A stretch of 34,957 nucleotides of DNA, taken from Microtetraspora niveoalba. GTDB lineage: Bacteria; Actinomycetota; Actinomycetes; Streptosporangiales; Streptosporangiaceae. Made by a program: the position numbers and the translations under genes. The stretch spans positions 1 to 34,957 of the forward strand of contig NZ_BBYM01000057.1 of NCBI RefSeq assembly GCF_001570405.1, in the 5' to 3' direction. A model generated the notes under the pieces. It did no database searches and had not been told where the DNA came from. It saw only the letters and a list, made by a program, of their open reading frames with translations. Positions 12,401 through 23,059 of the stretch are shown in pieces; within the stretch, counting starts at the first letter, position 1; every line of letters begins with the position of its first letter.

Positions 12401-15400
12401 GCCAGGTCCGGATCCATCAGGCGCAGCCCGCGCCGCTCCAGCAGCGTGACCGCCTCGCCGGTGGCCATGCCGCCGCCCGCCCAGCCGCCCCAGGCCACCG
12501 AGGTGGCGTGCTGCCCGCGCTCGCGCCTCCGCTGGGCAAGCGCGTCGAGGCGGGCGTTGGCGGCGGCGTAGGCGGCCTGCCCGCTGCCGCCCCAGACGGC
12601 GGCGCCGGAGGAGAAGAGCACGAACGCGTCCAGGCCCTCCCCGGCGAGTTCGTCGAGGTTGAGGGCGCCCGCGACCTTGGCGTCCAGGGTCGCGGCCAGC
12701 TCGCCGACAGCGGTCCGCTGGATCGGGTCGCTCTGCGCCACTCCGGCCGCGTGCACCACCGTGGTCAGCGGCGGTCCCTCCGGCAGCCCGCGCAGCAGCG
12801 CCGCGACCGCCTCGCGGTCCGCCACGTCGACGGCTTCGACCAGCACCTCGGCGCCCAGCGCGGTCAGTTCTCCCACCAGCGTGTCCACGCCGGGCGCGGC
12901 CGCCCCGCGGCGGCCGGCCAGCACCAGGCGCTCGGCCCCGGCCTCGGCCAGCATGCGCGCCACCCGGCCGCCGAGCGCTCCGGTGCCACCGGTGATCAGC
13001 GCGGTGCCGCGTGCCCGCCACCCGTCCGGACGCGACGCGGCGTCCCGCGGCGCCCGGGCCATCCGGCGGCCGAACACGCCGGCCGGGCGCACCGCCACCT
13101 GGTCCTCGTCGTCCAGTCCGGCGAGCACGGCGGCCAGCCGTTCCCGTGCACGCTCGTCCAGCTCCTCCGGGAGGTCCACCATCCCGATGCGGCGTCCGGA
13201 CAGCTCCAGCCCCGCGACGAGCCCGAGCCCCCACACGTCGGCCTGCTCGGGGCGGGTGAGCGGATCGGAGGCGCCCACCGACACGGCGCCGCGCGTGGCG
13301 AGCCACAGCGGCGCGGTCATCCCCGCCGACTCGGTCGCCTTGATCAGCGCCAGGGTGCGCGCCAGCCCGCGGGAGACCACCGCGTGCTCCGGGTGCGCCG
13401 CGTCGTCCAGGGCCAGCAGCGAGAGCACACCGCTCGCCCCGGCCGCCTCGCCGTCGGACACGATCTCGGCGAGGCCGTCGCCCGACGGGTCGTCGGCGCC
13501 CAGCGACACCGTCGTCACCCGCGCTCCGCACGCCGCCAGGGCGCGGGCGTAGTGCTCGGAGCGGTGGTCGCCGGCCGCCGCGACGAGCAGCCAGGTGCCG
13601 GAGAGCGCCGCGCCGGGAGTCCGTGCGATCCGCCGCCAGCGCACCCGGTATCGCCAGGTGTCCACGACGGACCTGTCGCGCCGCCGCGCCCGCCAGCGGG
13701 ACAGAACCGGCAGCGCGGGCCCGGCCGCGGCCAGCGCGGCGCGCGCGTCCGGGTCGTCGGCGCCGACCATGTCGGCCAGCGCCGTCAGGTCGGTGCCGGA
13801 CACCGCCTCCCAAAACCGTTCCTCGTCCGGATCGTGCGCGGCCCCGCCGTTCGCCTCGGCCCGCTGCGCCGGCCCTCCGAGCCAGTACGGCTGCCGCTGG
13901 AAGGCGTAGGTGGGCAGGTCGACGGGGTGCCCGTGCGGGCCGCCGAGCACGACCGACCAGTCGGGCCCGGCTCCCCGGACGTGCGCCTCGGCGAGCGAGC
14001 GCAGGAAGCGGGCCGGGCCGCCCTCGTCGCGGCGCAGCGTGCCGACCACGACCGTGCCGGCCGCACCGGCGGTCTCCTCGGCCATGTCCTGCACGCCGGG
14101 GCCCAGCACCGGATGCGGGCTGGACTCGACGAAGACCCCGTAGCCGTCGTCGAGCAGGGCCTTGACCGCGGGCGCGAACCGGACCGGCTCACGCATGTTG
14201 CGGTACCAGTAGCCCGGGTCGAGGGCGGTGGTGTCCAGGGCGCCGCCGGTGACGGTGGAGTAGAACGCGATGCCGGTGGGCCGGGGCGCGACGCCGGCGA
14301 GGGCGGCCAGGGTCTCCTCGCGGATCGCCTCGACCTGTGGCGAGTGGCCCGCGCCGTTCACGCGTACCTTGCGCACCCGGATCTCGTCGGCGGCGAGCGC
14401 CGCGGCGAGCTCGTCGACCGCCTCGGGGTCACCGGAGACGGCGACCGAGCGCGGGCCGTTGACGGCGGCGATGTGCAGCCGGCCGGACCACGCGGCGATC
14501 CGGGCGCTCACCTCCTCCTCGGGGAGCGCCACGGCCACCATCGCACCGAGGCCCGCGAACGCGGACAGCAGGCGGCTGCGCACCGCGACGATCTTCGCGG
14601 CGTCCGGCAGGGTGAGCGCGCCCGCGACGTACGCCGCCGCGATCTCCCCCTGCGAGTGCCCGACCACCGCCGCGGGCGTGATGCCGTGGGCCCGCCAGAG
14701 CGCCGCCAGCGAGACCATCGTGGTGAACAACACCGGCTGGATGACGTCCAGCCGGTCGGTCGGGGGCGCGCCGTCCGCCCCGCGCAGGACGTCCTCCACC
14801 GACCAGGCGATGTGGTCGGCGAGCGCGGCGTCGCATTCGCGGACGGTGTCGAGGAAGACCGGCGCGGAGTCGAGCAGCCCCTCGGCCATGCCGGCCCACT
14901 CCGTGCCCTGGCCGGGGAAGACGAGCACGGTCCGGCCGCGGGGCCCGGCAACGCCGCGCACCAGGCCGGCCGCGGGACGGTCCTCGGCCAGCGCGTCCAG
15001 CAGGCCCGCGAAGGTCTCCCGGTCGTCGGCGAGGAGCACCGCCCGATGGTCGGACGACGATCGGGTGGTCCACAGCGCCCGCGCCACCTCCGGCACGGTC
15101 AGGTCGGGCCGGGACTCCAGGTGGGCGCGCAGCTTCGCGGCCTGGGCGCGCAGCGCGGCGCCGCCGCGCGCGGAGAGCACCCATGGCGTCGGCGCTCCGG
15201 TCAGCGGGGCCGCGACCGGCGGTGGCGGCGGCGTCGGGTCCGGTTCCGGCGCCTCCTCCAGGATCACGTGCGCGTTCGTGCCGCTCATCCCGAACGAGGA
15301 GACCCCCGCCCGCCGGGGCCGCCCGTTCCTCGGCCACGACACCGCCTCGGTGAGCAGGCGCAGGCCGCCCGCCGACCAGTCCACGTGCGGAGTCGGCTCG

Positions 15401-18400
15401 GCCACGTGCAGCGTGGCGGGCAGCAGGTCGTGCCGCATGGCCTCGACCATCTTGATCACTCCGGCGACGCCCGCCGCGGACTGGGTGTGGCCGATGTTGG
15501 ACTTGACCGAGCCGAGCCAGACCGGCCCGTCCCCGTCGCGGTCCCGGCCGTAGGTCGCCTGGAGCGCCCGCGCCTCGATCGGGTCGCCCAGCGCGGTCCC
15601 GGTGCCGTGCGCCTCGACGGCGTCGACCTCGCCCGCGGCCAGCCCGGCCGCGCGCAACGCCTGGCGGATCACACGCCGCTGCGCCCGGCCGCTGGGTGCG
15701 GTGAGCCCGTTGCTCGCGCCGTCGTGGTTGACGGCGGTGCCCCTGACCAGCGCCAGCACCCGATGGCCGTGGCGCCGCGCGTCGGAGAGGCGTTCGACCA
15801 GCAGCACGCCGACGCCCTCACCCCAGCCCGTGCCGTCCGCGGCCGCGGCGAAGGCCTTGCACCGGCCGTCGCCGGCGACCGCGCCGCCCTGGGTGCCCTC
15901 GACGAACATGGTCGGCACGACCATCAGGGTGGCGCCGCCCACCAGCGCGAGGGAGCATTCGCCGCGGCCGAGCGCCTCGCCGGCCATGTGCAGCGCGACC
16001 AGCGAGGACGAGCAGGCCGTGTCGACCGAGACGGTCGGGCCCTCCAGCCCCAGCGTGTACGCGATCCGGCCGGACGTCACGCTGGTCGCGGTTCCGAGCA
16101 GCATGTGCGGGCCGATGCCCTCCGGCACCTCTCCTACGCCGATGCCGTACCCGGTGGTCGCCGTTCCTATGAACACCCCGGTCTGGCTGCCGTTGAGCGA
16201 GGTGGGGTCGATCCCGGCGTGCTCGACCGCCTCCCACGAGCATTCCAGCAGCAGTCGCTGCTGCGGGTCCATCGCGTACGCCTCGCGCGGGCTGATCCCG
16301 AAGAAGCCGGGGTCGAAGTCGGCGACGCCGTCGACGAAACCTCCCTCGAAGACGTCGCCGAAGCTCCGCGGGAAGGCGCCGAGGTCCCAGCCGCGGTCGG
16401 CGGGGAACGGCGTCATCGCGTCCACACCCCCGCTGACGACGCGCCACAGCTCCTCGGGGCTGTTCGCGCCGCCGGGCAGGCGGCAGCTCATCCCGACGAT
16501 CGCGATCGGGTCGCCGGCCGCGGCCGCGGTGACCGCGGCGGGGGCGGCGGTCTCCTCCTCCGGCTCGCCCAGCGCCTCCCGGCCGAGCGAATCGGCCAGC
16601 AGCGCCGGAGTGGGATGGTCGAAGACCAGCGTCGCGGGCAGCCGCAGCCCGGTGGCGGCGGCCAGCCGGTTGCGCAGTTCGACGGCGGTCAGCGAGTCGA
16701 TGCCCAGTTCCTTGAAGACGCGACGCGGATCCACCGACTCGGGCCCGGCGAAACCCAGGACCACGGCGGCCTGGGAGCGGACCAGGTCGAGCAGCACCCG
16801 CGAGCGCTCCTCGGCGCCGAGGCCGGCCAGGCGCCGGGCGAACGTGTCGGCGGCGACCGACGCGCCGTCGTCCGCGCTCCGCCGGCCGGCGCGGCGGACC
16901 AGGCCGCTCAGCAGGGCCGGCAGCGCGCCCGCGGCCTCGGTCAGGGGCGCCGCGTCCAGCCCGGTCGGCACCAGGGCCGCGTACGGCAGGGCCAGCGCCG
17001 CGTCCAGCAGCGCGAGCCCCTTCTCGGCGGTCAGCGGCGGGAAGGCGGAACGGCCGACGCGGTCGCGCTCGGCGTCGGTGAGCCTGCCGAACATGCCCGC
17101 GGTGTCGTCCCAGGCGCCCCAGGCCAGGGAGAGCGCGGGCAGTCCCGCGGCGCGCCGGTGGTGGGCGAGCGCGTCCAGGTAGGCGTTCGCGGCGGCGTAG
17201 GCCCCCTGCCCGGCGCTGCCGAGCGTGCCGGAGGCCGAGGAGAAGAGCACGAAGGCGGCCAGGTCGGCGTGCCGGGTCAGCAGGTCCAGGTGCGCGGCGG
17301 CGTCCGCCTTGGCGCGCAGCACGGCGGCGACGCGCTCCGGGGTGAGCCGCGTGACGACGCCGTCGTCCAGGACTCCGGCGAGATGGAAGACGCCGGTCAG
17401 CGGCCGGTCGGCCGGGATCGCGGCCAGCACCCCGGCGAGGGCGTCCCGGTCGGCGGCGTCGCAGGCGACCAGGTCGACCCGGGCGCCGTGCGCGGCGAGG
17501 GCCTCGGCCAGCGCCGCCGCGCCGGGCGCGTCCGGGCCGCTCCGGCTGAGCAGCGTCAGATGCCGGACGCCGTGCGCGGTGACCAGGTGCCGGGCCAGCG
17601 CCGCGCCGAGGCCGCCGGTGCCGCCGGTGACCAGGACCGTGCCGTCCGGGTCCAGCGGGCGCGGGAGGGTGAGCACCACCTTGCCGATCTGGCGGGCCTG
17701 GCTGACGTGACGGAACGCCTCGGGCGCCGTCCGCAGGTCCCAGGCGCGCAGCGGCGGCAGCCGGAGCGCACCGGCGCGGAACAGGGCCAGCAGCTCGGAG
17801 AGGATCTCGCCGATCCGCTCCGGTCCCGCCTCGGCCAGGTCGAACGCCCGGTAACGCACCCCGGGGTGACGTGCGGCCACCTCGCCGGCGTCGCGGATGT
17901 CGGTCTTGCCCATCTCGATGAACCGGCCGCCGCGTGGCAGCAGGTCCAGCGAGGCGTCGACGAACTCGCCCGCCAGCGCGTCCAGCACCACGTCCATGCC
18001 GCGTCCGCCGGTCGCCTCGGCGAAGCGGCGCGCGAAGGCGGTGTCACGGGAGGAGGCGATGCGGTCGCCGGCGACCCCGAGCGCGCGGACCGCGTCGTGC
18101 TTGGCGGGGCCGGCGGTGGCGAACACGTCCGCGCCGAGGTGCCGGGCGAGCTGCACGGCCGCGGTTCCGACGCCGCCCGCCGCCGCGTGCACCAGCACCG
18201 ACTCGCCCGCGCGCAGTCCGGCCAGGTCGACCAGCGCGTAGTAGGCCGTGGCGTACGCGATCGGCACGGCCGCGGCTTCGGCGAAGGTCCATTGGCGCGG
18301 CATCGGCGCGAGCAGGCGGTGGTCGGTCACCGCCACCGGGCCGAACGCGCCCTGGCACAGGCCGAACACCCGGTCGCCCGGTGCGAGTCCCTCGACTCCC

Positions 18401-21400
18401 GGCCCGACCTCCAGGACCACGCCGGCCGCCTCGCCGCCCAGGACCACGTCGCCGGGGTACATGCCGAGTGCGCCGAGCACGTCGCGGAAGTTCAGGCCGG
18501 CCGCGCGCACGCTCAGGCGCACCAGGCCCGGTCCGAGCGGCTGCCCGGCCTGGCCGGTCGCCACAAAATGGAGGTTCTCCAGAGTGCCCGGCCGCCGGGT
18601 GTCCAGCCGCCACTCGGCGGCGCCCGCGGGCACGGGCAGGCCCACCGGCACGGCGGCCCGGACGAGCCGGGCGGCGAGCAACACGCCGTCTCTCAGCGCC
18701 AGTTGCGGCTCACCGCAGGCGACGGCGGCCGTCACAGTCTCCGGCGGGATGTCGGCCGCGGGAGCGTCGAGCAGCACGAACCGGTCGGGGTTCTCGGTCT
18801 GCGCGCTGCGCACCAGGCCCCACGCCGCCGCGGCGGCCGGGTCGCCGACCGGATCCGCGGGCACCGCGGCGACCGCGTCGCGGGTGAGCACCACCAGGCG
18901 CGCACGGGCGAACCGGTCGTCGGCCGACCAGTCCCGCACCACGGTCAGGACACGCGCGGTGACCGCGTCGGGGGATCCCGCCGGGCAGGGCAGCACCACG
19001 ATGCCGGGCGCCCGGCCGTCCTCGTCGATCGCGGCGGCCAGGTCGTCGGCGTCGTCGAGCACCGCGATGTCCGGCGGCACGGTGACCCGCTGCTCGCCGC
19101 CGGCCGGCCGCCGCCAGTCCAGACGGCACAGGCCGGCCGGGTCGGCGGTCGTCTCCGGCGCCGACGCGGGGCGCAGGACCAGCCGGTCGACGGTGATGAC
19201 GGGCCGCCCGCCGCCGTCGTAGGCCGCCAGGGAGAGGGCGTCGTCGCCGTACGGGGTCAGGCGGGCGCGCAGGGTGGTCGCGCCCGAGGCCCGCAGGGAC
19301 ACGCCGGTCCAGGAGAAGGGCAGGCCCGCGGTCGTCGGCCCGGCATCGGCGGCGCCACCGGTGAGGGCGCGGGCGGCCAGGGCGTGCAGGACCGCGTCCA
19401 GCAGCGCGGGGTGCAACCCGTAACGGCGGGCGCCGGCCTCTTCCCGCTCGGGCAGCCGCACCTCGGCGAAGATCTCCTCGCCCCTGAGCCACACGGCGGA
19501 CAGGCCGCGGAAGACCTCGCCGTAGGCCAAACCGGCCGCGTCCAGCAGCGCGTAGACGGCGCCGGCCTCGGCCTCGACGGCCCCCGCCGGGGGCCACTGC
19601 TCCAGAGCCGCCGCCGCGGCGTCACCGGCAGGAGCGAGCACGCCGGTCGCGTGCCGCGTCCACGGCCGGTCCGGCCAGCCGCCGTCGGCCCGGTCGCCGG
19701 CCCGCGAATACACCGAGACCGTACGCCGTCCGTCGTCGCCGGCGCCGCCCACGGCGACCTGCACCTGCGCGCCGCCGTGCTCGGGCAGGACCAGCGGCGA
19801 CTCCAGGACGAGCTCCTCGAGGTCTCCGCAGCCGACCTGGTCTCCGGCGCGGACGGCCAGCTCGACGAACGCGGTGCCGGGCAGCACGATCCGGCCGTGG
19901 ACCACGTGATCGGCCAGCCATGGGTGGGTGTCGACGGCGAGCCGCGCGGTGAAGAGGAGCTCGTCATCGCCGGCCAGGCCGACACCGGCGCCGAGCAGCG
20001 GGTGGCCGGTGACGCCCAGCCCGGCCGAGGCGACGTCGCCGTACCACGGCGTGACGGCCGGCCAGTAGCGGGCGGTCTCGAAAGCGTAGGTCGGCAGGTC
20101 CACCCGCTCGCCGCCGCCGAAGAAGGCGGCCCAGTCCACCGGGACGCCGTCGGCGTGCAGACCGGCGAGCGCGGTGGTGACGGCGCGGGCCTCGGAGCGG
20201 TCCCGGCGCAGCGCGGGCAGCAGCAGCGCGGGCTCGGGGCGGCCGGCGAGGCACTGCTGTGCCATGGCGCAGGCCACACCGTCGGGCCCCAGTTCGAGGT
20301 AGCGCGACACCCCCTGGCCGTCCAGCCAGGCGACGCCGTCCGCGAACCGGACGGCCTCGCGCACCTGGCGGGCCCAGTAGTCCGGGTCACCCAGCTCGTC
20401 GACGCCGAGGGGCGCGCCGGTGACGTCGGAGACGATCGGGATCGTGGGCGGCCGGAACGTCAGCCCGGCGGCGACCTCCCGGAACTCCGCGAGCATGCCG
20501 TCCATGTGCGGCGAGTGGAAGGCGTGCGAGACCCGCAGCGCGCGGGTGCGCAGGCCACGCGCCCGCCATCCGGCCTCGAGCTCCTCCACGGCGTCCCGGT
20601 CGCCGGAGACGACCACGGAGGACGGTCCGTTCACCGCGGCCACGCCGACTCGCTCCTCCAGCCCGGCGAGCGCGGCGCGGATCTCCGCTTCACCGGCTTC
20701 CACCGCCACCATCGCGCCGCCGGACGGCATCCGCTGCATGAGCCGGCCGCGTGCGGCGACGAGCGTGCAGGCGTCGTCCAGGGAGAGGACTCCCGCCGCG
20801 TGCGCGGCGGCGAGCTCGCCCACCGAGTGGCCGAGCAGGAAGTCGGGTTCGACGCCCCAGTGGGTCACCAGCCGGTAGAGCGCGATCTCGACGGCGAAGA
20901 GCGCCGCCTGCGTGTAGGCGGTCCGGTCGAGCAGCGCCGCGGTGTCGCTGCCCGGCGCGGCGGCGAGCACCGCGCGCAGCGGCGGGTCGAACACCGGGTC
21001 CAGCCGGTCGCAGACCTCGGCCAGCGCCTCGGCGAAGACGGGGTGGACGGCCGCCAGCTCGGCGCCCATCCCGGCTCGTTGCGCGCCCTGACCGGTGAAG
21101 AGGAACGCCAGCTTGCCCTTGCGTGCCGTACCCCGCGTGATCCGGCCGCTTTCGGCGCCGTTCTCCAGCGCGGCCAGGGCGGCGAGCAGCTCCTCGCGGT
21201 CGTCCGCCACGACCACCGCGCGATGGGTCAGCGCGGCGCGGGTGGTCGCCAGCGAGAACCCCACGTCGGCCAGGTCGAGCTCGGGGCCGGCCGCGATCAG
21301 AGAGCGCAGGCGCGCGGCCTGGCCGCGCAGGCCGGACTCCGTCTTCGCTCCGAGGGGGAACGGCAGCGGGCCGGCGGTCGTCTTCACGCCGGAGGGAGTC

Positions 21401-22842
21401 GGTGGCGGACCCCCGGCCGGGCCCGGCTCCCGCTCGGGGGCCTCCTCCGGGATCTCGGGGGCCTCCTCCAGGATGACGTGCGCGTTGGTGCCACTGATCC
21501 CGAAAGCCGACACCCCCGCCCGGCGCGGCTCATCGGTCCGCGGCCACGGACGGGCGGCGGTGAGCAGTTCCACCGCGCCCGCGGACCAGTCGACGTGCGG
21601 GGTGGGCTCGTCCACGTGCAACGTCGAGGGCAGCACCTCCGCCCGCAACGCCATGACGGCCTTGATCACTCCGGCCACGCCCGCCGCGGCCTGGGCGTGT
21701 CCGATGTTCGACTTCACCGAGCCGATCCACAACGGGCGTTCGGCCGGACGGCCCTGCCCGTACGTCGCGATGAGCGCCTGCGCCTCGATCGGGTCGCCCA
21801 GCTCGGTGCCGGTGCCGTGCGCCTCGACGAGGTCGACGTCTCCGGTGGACAGCCGGGCGCTCTCCAGGGCCTGCATGATCACCCGCTGCTGTGACGGGCC
21901 GTTCGGCGCGGTCAGGCCGTTGGAGGCGCCGTCCTGGTTGGTCGCGGAGCCGCGCACGACGGCGAGCACCGGGTGGCCGTGCCTGCGCGCGTCCGAGAGC
22001 CGCTCCACCAGGAGCACTCCCGCTCCCTCGGACCAGCCGGTGCCGTCGGCCGACGCGGCGAACGATTTGCACCGGCCGTCTCCGGCCAGGCCGCGCTGGC
22101 GGCTGAACTCGGTGAAGACGCCGGGCGTGGCCATGACGGTGACGCCGCCCACCAGCGCCATGGTGCTCTCGCCCTGCCGCAGCGAGCGTGCGGCCAGGTG
22201 GAGCGCGACCAGTGAGGAGGAGCAGGCGGTGTCGACGGTGATCGCCGGGCCTTCGAGGCCGAGCGTGTAGGACACCCGGCCCGAGGTGACCGCGGGCGCG
22301 CCGCCGGTGAGCAGGTAGCCCTCGCCGTCATCGTGCGGCGCGGCGGCCACCATCGTGGTGTAGTTCTGGTCGTTGGTGCCGATGAACACGCCGGTGTGGC
22401 TGCCGCGTAACGAGGCCGGATCGATGCCGGCGCGCTCGACCGCCTCCCAGCACACCTGGAGCAGCAACCGCTGCTGCGGGTCCATCGCCAGCGCCTCGCG
22501 CGGAGAGATCCCGAAGAATCCGGCGTCGAACTCCGCCGCGTCCGCCACGAACCCGCCCTCGCGCACGTAACTCGTGGCCGGGCGATCCGGATCGTCGTCG
22601 AAGAGCCGGTCGAGGTCCCAGCCGCGGTCCTGCGGGAAGGCGCCGATGCCGTCCCCGCCGCCGGCGACCAGCCGCCACAGGTCCTCCGGCGAGCGCACAC
22701 CGCCGGGGAACCGGCAGCTCATCCCGACGATCGCGATCGGCTCGTGGTCGGCGACCTCGAGATCGGCCAGCCGCCGCCTGGTCCGATGCAGATCCGCGGT
22801 GACCAGCTTCAGATAGTCGCGAAGTGTCTCGTTATCAACCAT
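6412..22842 (-). CDS. PKS-3: three-module type I PKS (reducing module; ethylmalonyl-like KR module; methylmalonyl DH-KR module)
   Basis: This giant protein (5476 residues) extends a tethered acyl chain three times. In order: docking helix 1-30 ([20 protein letters not shown]); module 1 KS (Cys207), AT (Ser673), DH (His979), ER, KR (Tyr1882), ACP (Ser2050); module 2 KS (Cys2277), AT (Ser2730), KR (Tyr3425), ACP (Ser3595); module 3 KS (Cys3831), AT (Ser4280), DH (His4592), KR (Tyr5198), ACP (Ser5363); tail [13 protein letters not shown]. All catalytic motifs are intact. The ATG at 22842 is chosen over an in-frame TTG at 22875 because GGAAGAGG lies nine bases before it and the protein then opens with a standard docking head. 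That head means the protein accepts a chain from another PKS and is not a loading protein. Codon 145 is TTA, suggesting bldA control. The gene is first in the operon with PKS-2 and PKS-1 and is divergent from the P450. Confidence 0.97.
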   Translation of the reverse strand: MVDNETLRDYLKLVTADLHRTRRRLADLEVADHEPIAIVGMSCRFPGGVRSPEDLWRLVAGGGDGIGAFPQDRGWDLDRLFDDDPDRPATSYVREGGFVADAAEFDAGFFGISPREALAMDPQQRLLLQVCWEAVERAGIDPASLRGSHTGVFIGTNDQNYTTMVAAAPHDDGEGYLLTGGAPAVTSGRVSYTLGLEGPAITVDTACSSSLVALHLAARSLRQGESTMALVGGVTVMATPGVFTEFSRQRGLAGDGRCKSFAASADGTGWSEGAGVLLVERLSDARRHGHPVLAVVRGSATNQDGASNGLTAPNGPSQQRVIMQALESARLSTGDVDLVEAHGTGTELGDPIEAQALIATYGQGRPAERPLWIGSVKSNIGHAQAAAGVAGVIKAVMALRAEVLPSTLHVDEPTPHVDWSAGAVELLTAARPWPRTDEPRRAGVSAFGISGTNAHVILEEAPEIPEEAPEREPGPAGGPPPTPSGVKTTAGPLPFPLGAKTESGLRGQAARLRSLIAAGPELDLADVGFSLATTRAALTHRAVVVADDREELLAALAALENGAESGRITRGTARKGKLAFLFTGQGAQRAGMGAELAAVHPVFAEALAEVCDRLDPVFDPPLRAVLAAAPGSDTAALLDRTAYTQAALFAVEIALYRLVTHWGVEPDFLLGHSVGELAAAHAAGVLSLDDACTLVAARGRLMQRMPSGGAMVAVEAGEAEIRAALAGLEERVGVAAVNGPSSVVVSGDRDAVEELEAGWRARGLRTRALRVSHAFHSPHMDGMLAEFREVAAGLTFRPPTIPIVSDVTGAPLGVDELGDPDYWARQVREAVRFADGVAWLDGQGVSRYLELGPDGVACAMAQQCLAGRPEPALLLPALRRDRSEARAVTTALAGLHADGVPVDWAAFFGGGERVDLPTYAFETARYWPAVTPWYGDVASAGLGVTGHPLLGAGVGLAGDDELLFTARLAVDTHPWLADHVVHGRIVLPGTAFVELAVRAGDQVGCGDLEELVLESPLVLPEHGGAQVQVAVGGAGDDGRRTVSVYSRAGDRADGGWPDRPWTRHATGVLAPAGDAAAAALEQWPPAGAVEAEAGAVYALLDAAGLAYGEVFRGLSAVWLRGEEIFAEVRLPEREEAGARRYGLHPALLDAVLHALAARALTGGAADAGPTTAGLPFSWTGVSLRASGATTLRARLTPYGDDALSLAAYDGGGRPVITVDRLVLRPASAPETTADPAGLCRLDWRRPAGGEQRVTVPPDIAVLDDADDLAAAIDEDGRAPGIVVLPCPAGSPDAVTARVLTVVRDWSADDRFARARLVVLTRDAVAAVPADPVGDPAAAAAWGLVRSAQTENPDRFVLLDAPAADIPPETVTAAVACGEPQLALRDGVLLAARLVRAAVPVGLPVPAGAAEWRLDTRRPGTLENLHFVATGQAGQPLGPGLVRLSVRAAGLNFRDVLGALGMYPGDVVLGGEAAGVVLEVGPGVEGLAPGDRVFGLCQGAFGPVAVTDHRLLAPMPRQWTFAEAAAVPIAYATAYYALVDLAGLRAGESVLVHAAAGGVGTAAVQLARHLGADVFATAGPAKHDAVRALGVAGDRIASSRDTAFARRFAEATGGRGMDVVLDALAGEFVDASLDLLPRGGRFIEMGKTDIRDAGEVAARHPGVRYRAFDLAEAGPERIGEILSELLALFRAGALRLPPLRAWDLRTAPEAFRHVSQARQIGKVVLTLPRPLDPDGTVLVTGGTGGLGAALARHLVTAHGVRHLTLLSRSGPDAPGAAALAEALAAHGARVDLVACDAADRDALAGVLAAIPADRPLTGVFHLAGVLDDGVVTRLTPERVAAVLRAKADAAAHLDLLTRHADLAAFVLFSSASGTLGSAGQGAYAAANAYLDALAHHRRAAGLPALSLAWGAWDDTAGMFGRLTDAERDRVGRSAFPPLTAEKGLALLDAALALPYAALVPTGLDAAPLTEAAGALPALLSGLVRRAGRRSADDGASVAADTFARRLAGLGAEERSRVLLDLVRSQAAVVLGFAGPESVDPRRVFKELGIDSLTAVELRNRLAAATGLRLPATLVFDHPTPALLADSLGREALGEPEEETAAPAAVTAAAAGDPIAIVGMSCRLPGGANSPEELWRVVSGGVDAMTPFPADRGWDLGAFPRSFGDVFEGGFVDGVADFDPGFFGISPREAYAMDPQQRLLLECSWEAVEHAGIDPTSLNGSQTGVFIGTATTGYGIGVGEVPEGIGPHMLLGTATSVTSGRIAYTLGLEGPTVSVDTACSSSLVALHMAGEALGRGECSLALVGGATLMVVPTMFVEGTQGGAVAGDGRCKAFAAAADGTGWGEGVGVLLVERLSDARRHGHRVLALVRGTAVNHDGASNGLTAPSGRAQRRVIRQALRAAGLAAGEVDAVEAHGTGTALGDPIEARALQATYGRDRDGDGPVWLGSVKSNIGHTQSAAGVAGVIKMVEAMRHDLLPATLHVAEPTPHVDWSAGGLRLLTEAVSWPRNGRPRRAGVSSFGMSGTNAHVILEEAPEPDPTPPPPPVAAPLTGAPTPWVLSARGGAALRAQAAKLRAHLESRPDLTVPEVARALWTTRSSSDHRAVLLADDRETFAGLLDALAEDRPAAGLVRGVAGPRGRTVLVFPGQGTEWAGMAEGLLDSAPVFLDTVRECDAALADHIAWSVEDVLRGADGAPPTDRLDVIQPVLFTTMVSLAALWRAHGITPAAVVGHSQGEIAAAYVAGALTLPDAAKIVAVRSRLLSAFAGLGAMVAVALPEEEVSARIAAWSGRLHIAAVNGPRSVAVSGDPEAVDELAAALAADEIRVRKVRVNGAGHSPQVEAIREETLAALAGVAPRPTGIAFYSTVTGGALDTTALDPGYWYRNMREPVRFAPAVKALLDDGYGVFVESSPHPVLGPGVQDMAEETAGAAGTVVVGTLRRDEGGPARFLRSLAEAHVRGAGPDWSVVLGGPHGHPVDLPTYAFQRQPYWLGGPAQRAEANGGAAHDPDEERFWEAVSGTDLTALADMVGADDPDARAALAAAGPALPVLSRWRARRRDRSVVDTWRYRVRWRRIARTPGAALSGTWLLVAAAGDHRSEHYARALAACGARVTTVSLGADDPSGDGLAEIVSDGEAAGASGVLSLLALDDAAHPEHAVVSRGLARTLALIKATESAGMTAPLWLATRGAVSVGASDPLTRPEQADVWGLGLVAGLELSGRRIGMVDLPEELDERARERLAAVLAGLDDEDQVAVRPAGVFGRRMARAPRDAASRPDGWRARGTALITGGTGALGGRVARMLAEAGAERLVLAGRRGAAAPGVDTLVGELTALGAEVLVEAVDVADREAVAALLRGLPEGPPLTTVVHAAGVAQSDPIQRTAVGELAATLDAKVAGALNLDELAGEGLDAFVLFSSGAAVWGGSGQAAYAAANARLDALAQRRRERGQHATSVAWGGWAGGGMATGEAVTLLERRGLRLMDPDLAVIALSQALADDETLLTVADIDWAAFAPAYLAARRRPLIGDLPEVRDALAAGEGGGSADSPGDSEFARELTAVPAAERGRVILDMVRAHAAAVLGHAGPEAVEPGRAFRDLGFDSIMAVEIRDRLRTATGLRVPATVVFDHPTPQAVADHLAESLLGSRAPAVAAPVAAPPAAADAADEPIAIVGMGCRYAGGVRTPEDLWELVLGGRDAITPFPTDRGWDLDALYDPDPDRRGTSYVREGGFLAEAGHFDADFFGISPREAVAMDPQQRVLLETSWEALERARIVPSSLVGSRSGVFVGTSFQGYGLGSDNGLGAAEGFFLAGTGTAAVSGRLSYTLGLEGPAVTVDTACSSSLVALHLACQAIRQGECTLALAGGVAVLPTPVSFTEFSRQRGLAPDGRCKPFAAAADGTGWGEGVGVVVLERLSDALRNGHPVLALVAGSATNQDGASNGLTAPNGPSQQRVITQALAGARLSPTDVDLVEAHGTGTTLGDPIEAQALIATYGQGRPADRPLWLGSVKSNIGHTQSAAGVAGVIKAVMALRHGMLPPTLHVDEPTPHVDWSAGAVELLVEPLAWPPTDGPRRAGVSSFGGSGTNAHAILEQAPDPGDEDRAPRRALDAELPFLLSGRGPEALRAQAVRLADLLDTRPETDLGDLAYSLAGTRTSFEERAVVMAGDREVLRERLARLAGGEAPEGVLKGAAVAGRTVFVFAGQGSQWAGMAAELLDSSPVFAESIAACDEALAPYTDWSLVDVVRGVEGAPSLERVDVVQPALFAMMVSLAALWRSWGVEPDAVIGHSQGEIAAACVIGALSLEDAARVVALRSQAITALSGSGGMMSVALPAGSVRDRIGAWDGRISVAAVNGPASVVVAGEVAALEEFVASCEADRVRVRRIAVDYASHSAQVERLEAGLIAALDGIRPRESETSFYSTVLGRWTDTTELDAAYWYRNLRGTVEFEQAVRDVAGEGYRHFVEISPHPVHTVAVQETLEDLDELHAGGGAVVGSLRRGDGGLTRMRISAAQAHADGLRVDWSAVLGGLDARTIDLPTYAFQRERYWLSASGAAVGDVSAAGLGTTGHPMLGAASSLAGLDAVLMTGRLSPQSHPWLADHAVLGTVLLPGTAFVEIATRAGEQVGCALVEELTLEAPLPIPERGAVRLQAIVQAPDGTGRRALSVYARPDDDAEGDGTTADGWTRHATATLAPEPPAPSFTLEQWPPDGAVEVDLGGFYEELTARGYAYGPAFQGLRAAWHRGGEVFAEVAFAGERPDAERFGVHPALMDAALHGIGLLRSLHASYEPGRAELPFAWRGVRRYRPGATSLRVRLSLADPDGIAVLVADEAGRPVAAVDSLIARPVPDGLGAARQTASRSLFHVEWTEYVPGAAGRDDRLVLVGDTLADMDTGPGVERYAGLEAVAASFRDGSETATVLIPLAGPAGDLSESAGDLSESVGSATHEALRLAQEWIADERFAGSRLVLATRGAVAVDRAEQVTDLAAAAVWGLLRSAQSEHPGRFVLLDVDEHCDPAAVAAALSTDEPQLALRAGRIRVPRLLRLAPPAEPDARPFDPDGTTLITGGTGTLGAALARHLVTAHGVRSLVLTSRRGPRAPGAAELTAELAALGAEVVIAACDIGDRAAVADLLARVPAGAPLRTVVHAVGELDDGLLTALDPERVDRVLHAKVLGALHLHELTLESGLSGFYLFSSAAATFGGAGQANYAAANAFLDALAQARRVNGLEAVSMAWGPWAQPTGMTGELTEADVRRVQRLGMTPMPTQEGMALFDLAVSAGEAVVVPVNLNTAELRLRSDLVPPLLRGLIRPAAHDSAAGSDGTRLRRRLADLSDNERHEVLLDLVRTAVAAVLGHSSPNSVRPERGFLDLGMDSLTGLELRNRLGAATGLRLPATLIFDNPTPVGLARYLRGELAPAPLAPSALVLEELARLEPLLDDVGPDDAERSRVAERLRELTSRWTGDDAGGARNLESASAEELFQILDQMH
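6645..11875 (-). other. PKS-3 module 3: KS-AT(methylmalonyl)-DH-KR(B type)-ACP
   Basis: Boundaries are approximate. The AT has GHSQGE (Ser4280) and YASH (4380-4383), the methylmalonyl signature. The DH has [10 protein letters not shown] starting at His4592 and Asp4762 in [10 protein letters not shown]. The KR has LDD at 5141-5143 (B type) and Tyr5198 in [12 protein letters not shown]. The ACP reads LGMDSL with Ser5363. There is no ER. The predicted unit is an alpha-methyl, probably trans, double bond. About 120 residues of post-ACP docking region follow. Confidence 0.93.
8052..8096. repeat. 21 bp tandem duplication inside the KR structural region of PKS-3 module 3
   Basis: Two perfect adjacent copies of a 21 bp unit (8053-8073 and 8074-8094, with one to two further matching bases at each side) encode a doubled seven-residue segment, GDLSESA. 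The frame is kept. The position is the non-catalytic KR subdomain, so little effect on function is expected. Confidence 0.9.
11935..16520 (-). other. PKS-3 module 2: KS-AT(GAGH, probably ethylmalonyl)-KR(A type)-ACP
   Basis: Boundaries are approximate. The AT has GHSQGE (Ser2730), typical of ATs for 2-substituted malonyl-CoA. Where methylmalonyl ATs read YASH it reads GAGH (2830-2833), matching the xAGH pattern associated with ethylmalonyl-CoA. There is no DH. The KR has Trp in [12 protein letters not shown] and no LDD, hence A type, with Tyr3425. The ACP reads LGFDSI. The predicted unit is a hydroxyl next to an ethyl (or larger) branch. The KS is unusual after its active site (see findings). 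Confidence 0.88.
16570..22745 (-). other. PKS-3 module 1: KS-AT(malonyl)-DH-ER-KR(B type)-ACP, fully reducing
   Basis: Boundaries are approximate. The AT has GHSVGE and HAFH (residues 773-776), the malonyl signature. The DH has HxxxGxxxxP starting at His979 ([10 protein letters not shown]) and the second catalytic aspartate Asp1149 in [10 protein letters not shown]. The ER (about 1410-1720) has the nucleotide motif HAAAGGVG near 1551. The KR has LDD at 1825-1827, marking B type, with Tyr1882. The ACP reads LGIDSL. The complete reductive loop predicts a saturated, unbranched CH2-CH2 unit. Confidence 0.93.
22408..22410 (-). promoter_or_regulatory. Rare TTA leucine codon, PKS-3 codon 145
   Basis: The minus strand reads GCC TCG TTA CGC GGC (A S L R G) in the module 1 KS. 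TTA is very rare in high-GC actinomycetes and is decoded by the bldA tRNA in Streptomyces. It is the only in-frame TTA I found in the PKS genes of this window. Dependence on bldA is inferred. Confidence 0.8.
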
Positions 22843-22851
22843 CTGATGAAA

Positions 22852-22859
22852 CCTCTTCC
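22852..22859 (-). promoter_or_regulatory. Ribosome binding site of PKS-3
   Basis: GGAAGAGG on the minus strand, nine bases before the ATG at 22842. It decides the start: translation from the upstream TTG at 22875 would run through this site and put an unusual 11-residue extension on the docking head. Confidence 0.75.
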
Positions 22860-22881
22860 GCGAATGGCACGGCAAACGAGT

Positions 22882-22903
22882 AATAGGCGACGGGTCGCCT
22901 ATT
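22882..22903. promoter_or_regulatory. Perfect 10-2-10 inverted repeat, candidate operator
   Basis: The arms AATAGGCGAC and GTCGCCTATT are exact reverse complements separated by two bases (GG). The site lies 40-61 bases upstream of the PKS-3 ATG. Its two-fold symmetry and short spacer look like a dimeric repressor site (TetR or similar) rather than a terminator. A partial half-site, GTCGCCT, recurs at 23031-23037 on the P450 side. The binding protein is not in the window. Confidence 0.6.
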
Positions 22904-22995
22904 CGGAGAGGCTAATCAGGGCGGCGCACGCCCACTACCCCTAATCCGCCGTCGCGCGCCCCCCTTAACGGCAGGCCACAAGGGCAGGTCAGGGG

Positions 22996-23024
22996 TTGAC
23001 CCGGCGATGATCGGCCAATAAGGC
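22996..23024 (+). promoter_or_regulatory. Candidate promoter for the P450 gene
   Basis: TTGACC (22996-23001) matches a -35 box well. At a spacing of 17 bases is TAAGGC (23019-23024), a weak -10. Transcription would begin near 23032, leaving a leader of about 28 bases with no ribosome binding site next to the ATG. The TAGATT box at 23045 is an alternative. Confidence 0.35.
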
Positions 23025-23044
23025 TGGAGAGTCGCCTCAACAAT

Positions 23045-23050
23045 TAGATT
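23045..23050 (+). promoter_or_regulatory. Candidate -10 box for a leaderless P450 transcript
   Basis: TAGATT fits the actinobacterial TAnnnT -10 pattern and ends nine bases before the ATG at 23060, so the transcript could begin at or within about three bases of the start codon. The lack of a Shine-Dalgarno sequence before this ATG agrees with leaderless translation, common in actinomycetes. No good -35 accompanies it. Confidence 0.35.
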
Positions 23051-23059
23051 GGCCTTGTC

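Larger units (their letters stand above)
22843..23059. promoter_or_regulatory. Divergent control region between PKS-3 and the P450
   Basis: These 217 bp are the only sizeable non-coding stretch in the window and are visibly less GC-rich than the genes. They must drive PKS-3 to the left and the P450 to the right. They contain a perfect inverted repeat (22882-22903), a TTGACC box (22996-23001), a TAGATT box (23045-23050), and two copies of CTAATC (22912-22917 and 22941-22946), which read GATTAG toward PKS-3. No clear -35/-10 pair for PKS-3 is recognisable. Confidence 0.7.

Noticed and set aside
21440-21480. Repeated EEAPE segment in the KS-AT linker of PKS-3 module 1
   Set aside because: Low-complexity acidic/proline linker, common between KS and AT domains; no clear duplicated unit in the DNA.
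12508-21894. Very long open frame on the plus strand (over 3000 codons) antisense to PKS-3, with similar ones at 2221-5484, 8035-12213 and 24323-28546
   Set aside because: These are mirror frames of GC-rich codons in the real PKS genes. Their translations are Arg/Gly/His/Gln-rich and show no domain, while the minus strand reads perfect PKS motifs throughout.
22843-22875. Upstream in-frame TTG start for PKS-3 at 22875
   Set aside because: The ATG at 22842 has a well-placed GGAAGAGG site and gives a standard docking head; the TTG start would add an unusual 11-residue extension and has no clear site of its own.
22919-22933. Short inverted repeat GGGCG / CGCCC in the control region
   Set aside because: Five-base arms are expected by chance in GC-rich DNA.
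23013-23054. Inverted repeat GGCCAAT / ATTGGCC around the P450 promoter
   Set aside because: The arms are seven bases and 28 bases apart; too weak to call a site, though it overlaps the candidate promoter boxes.
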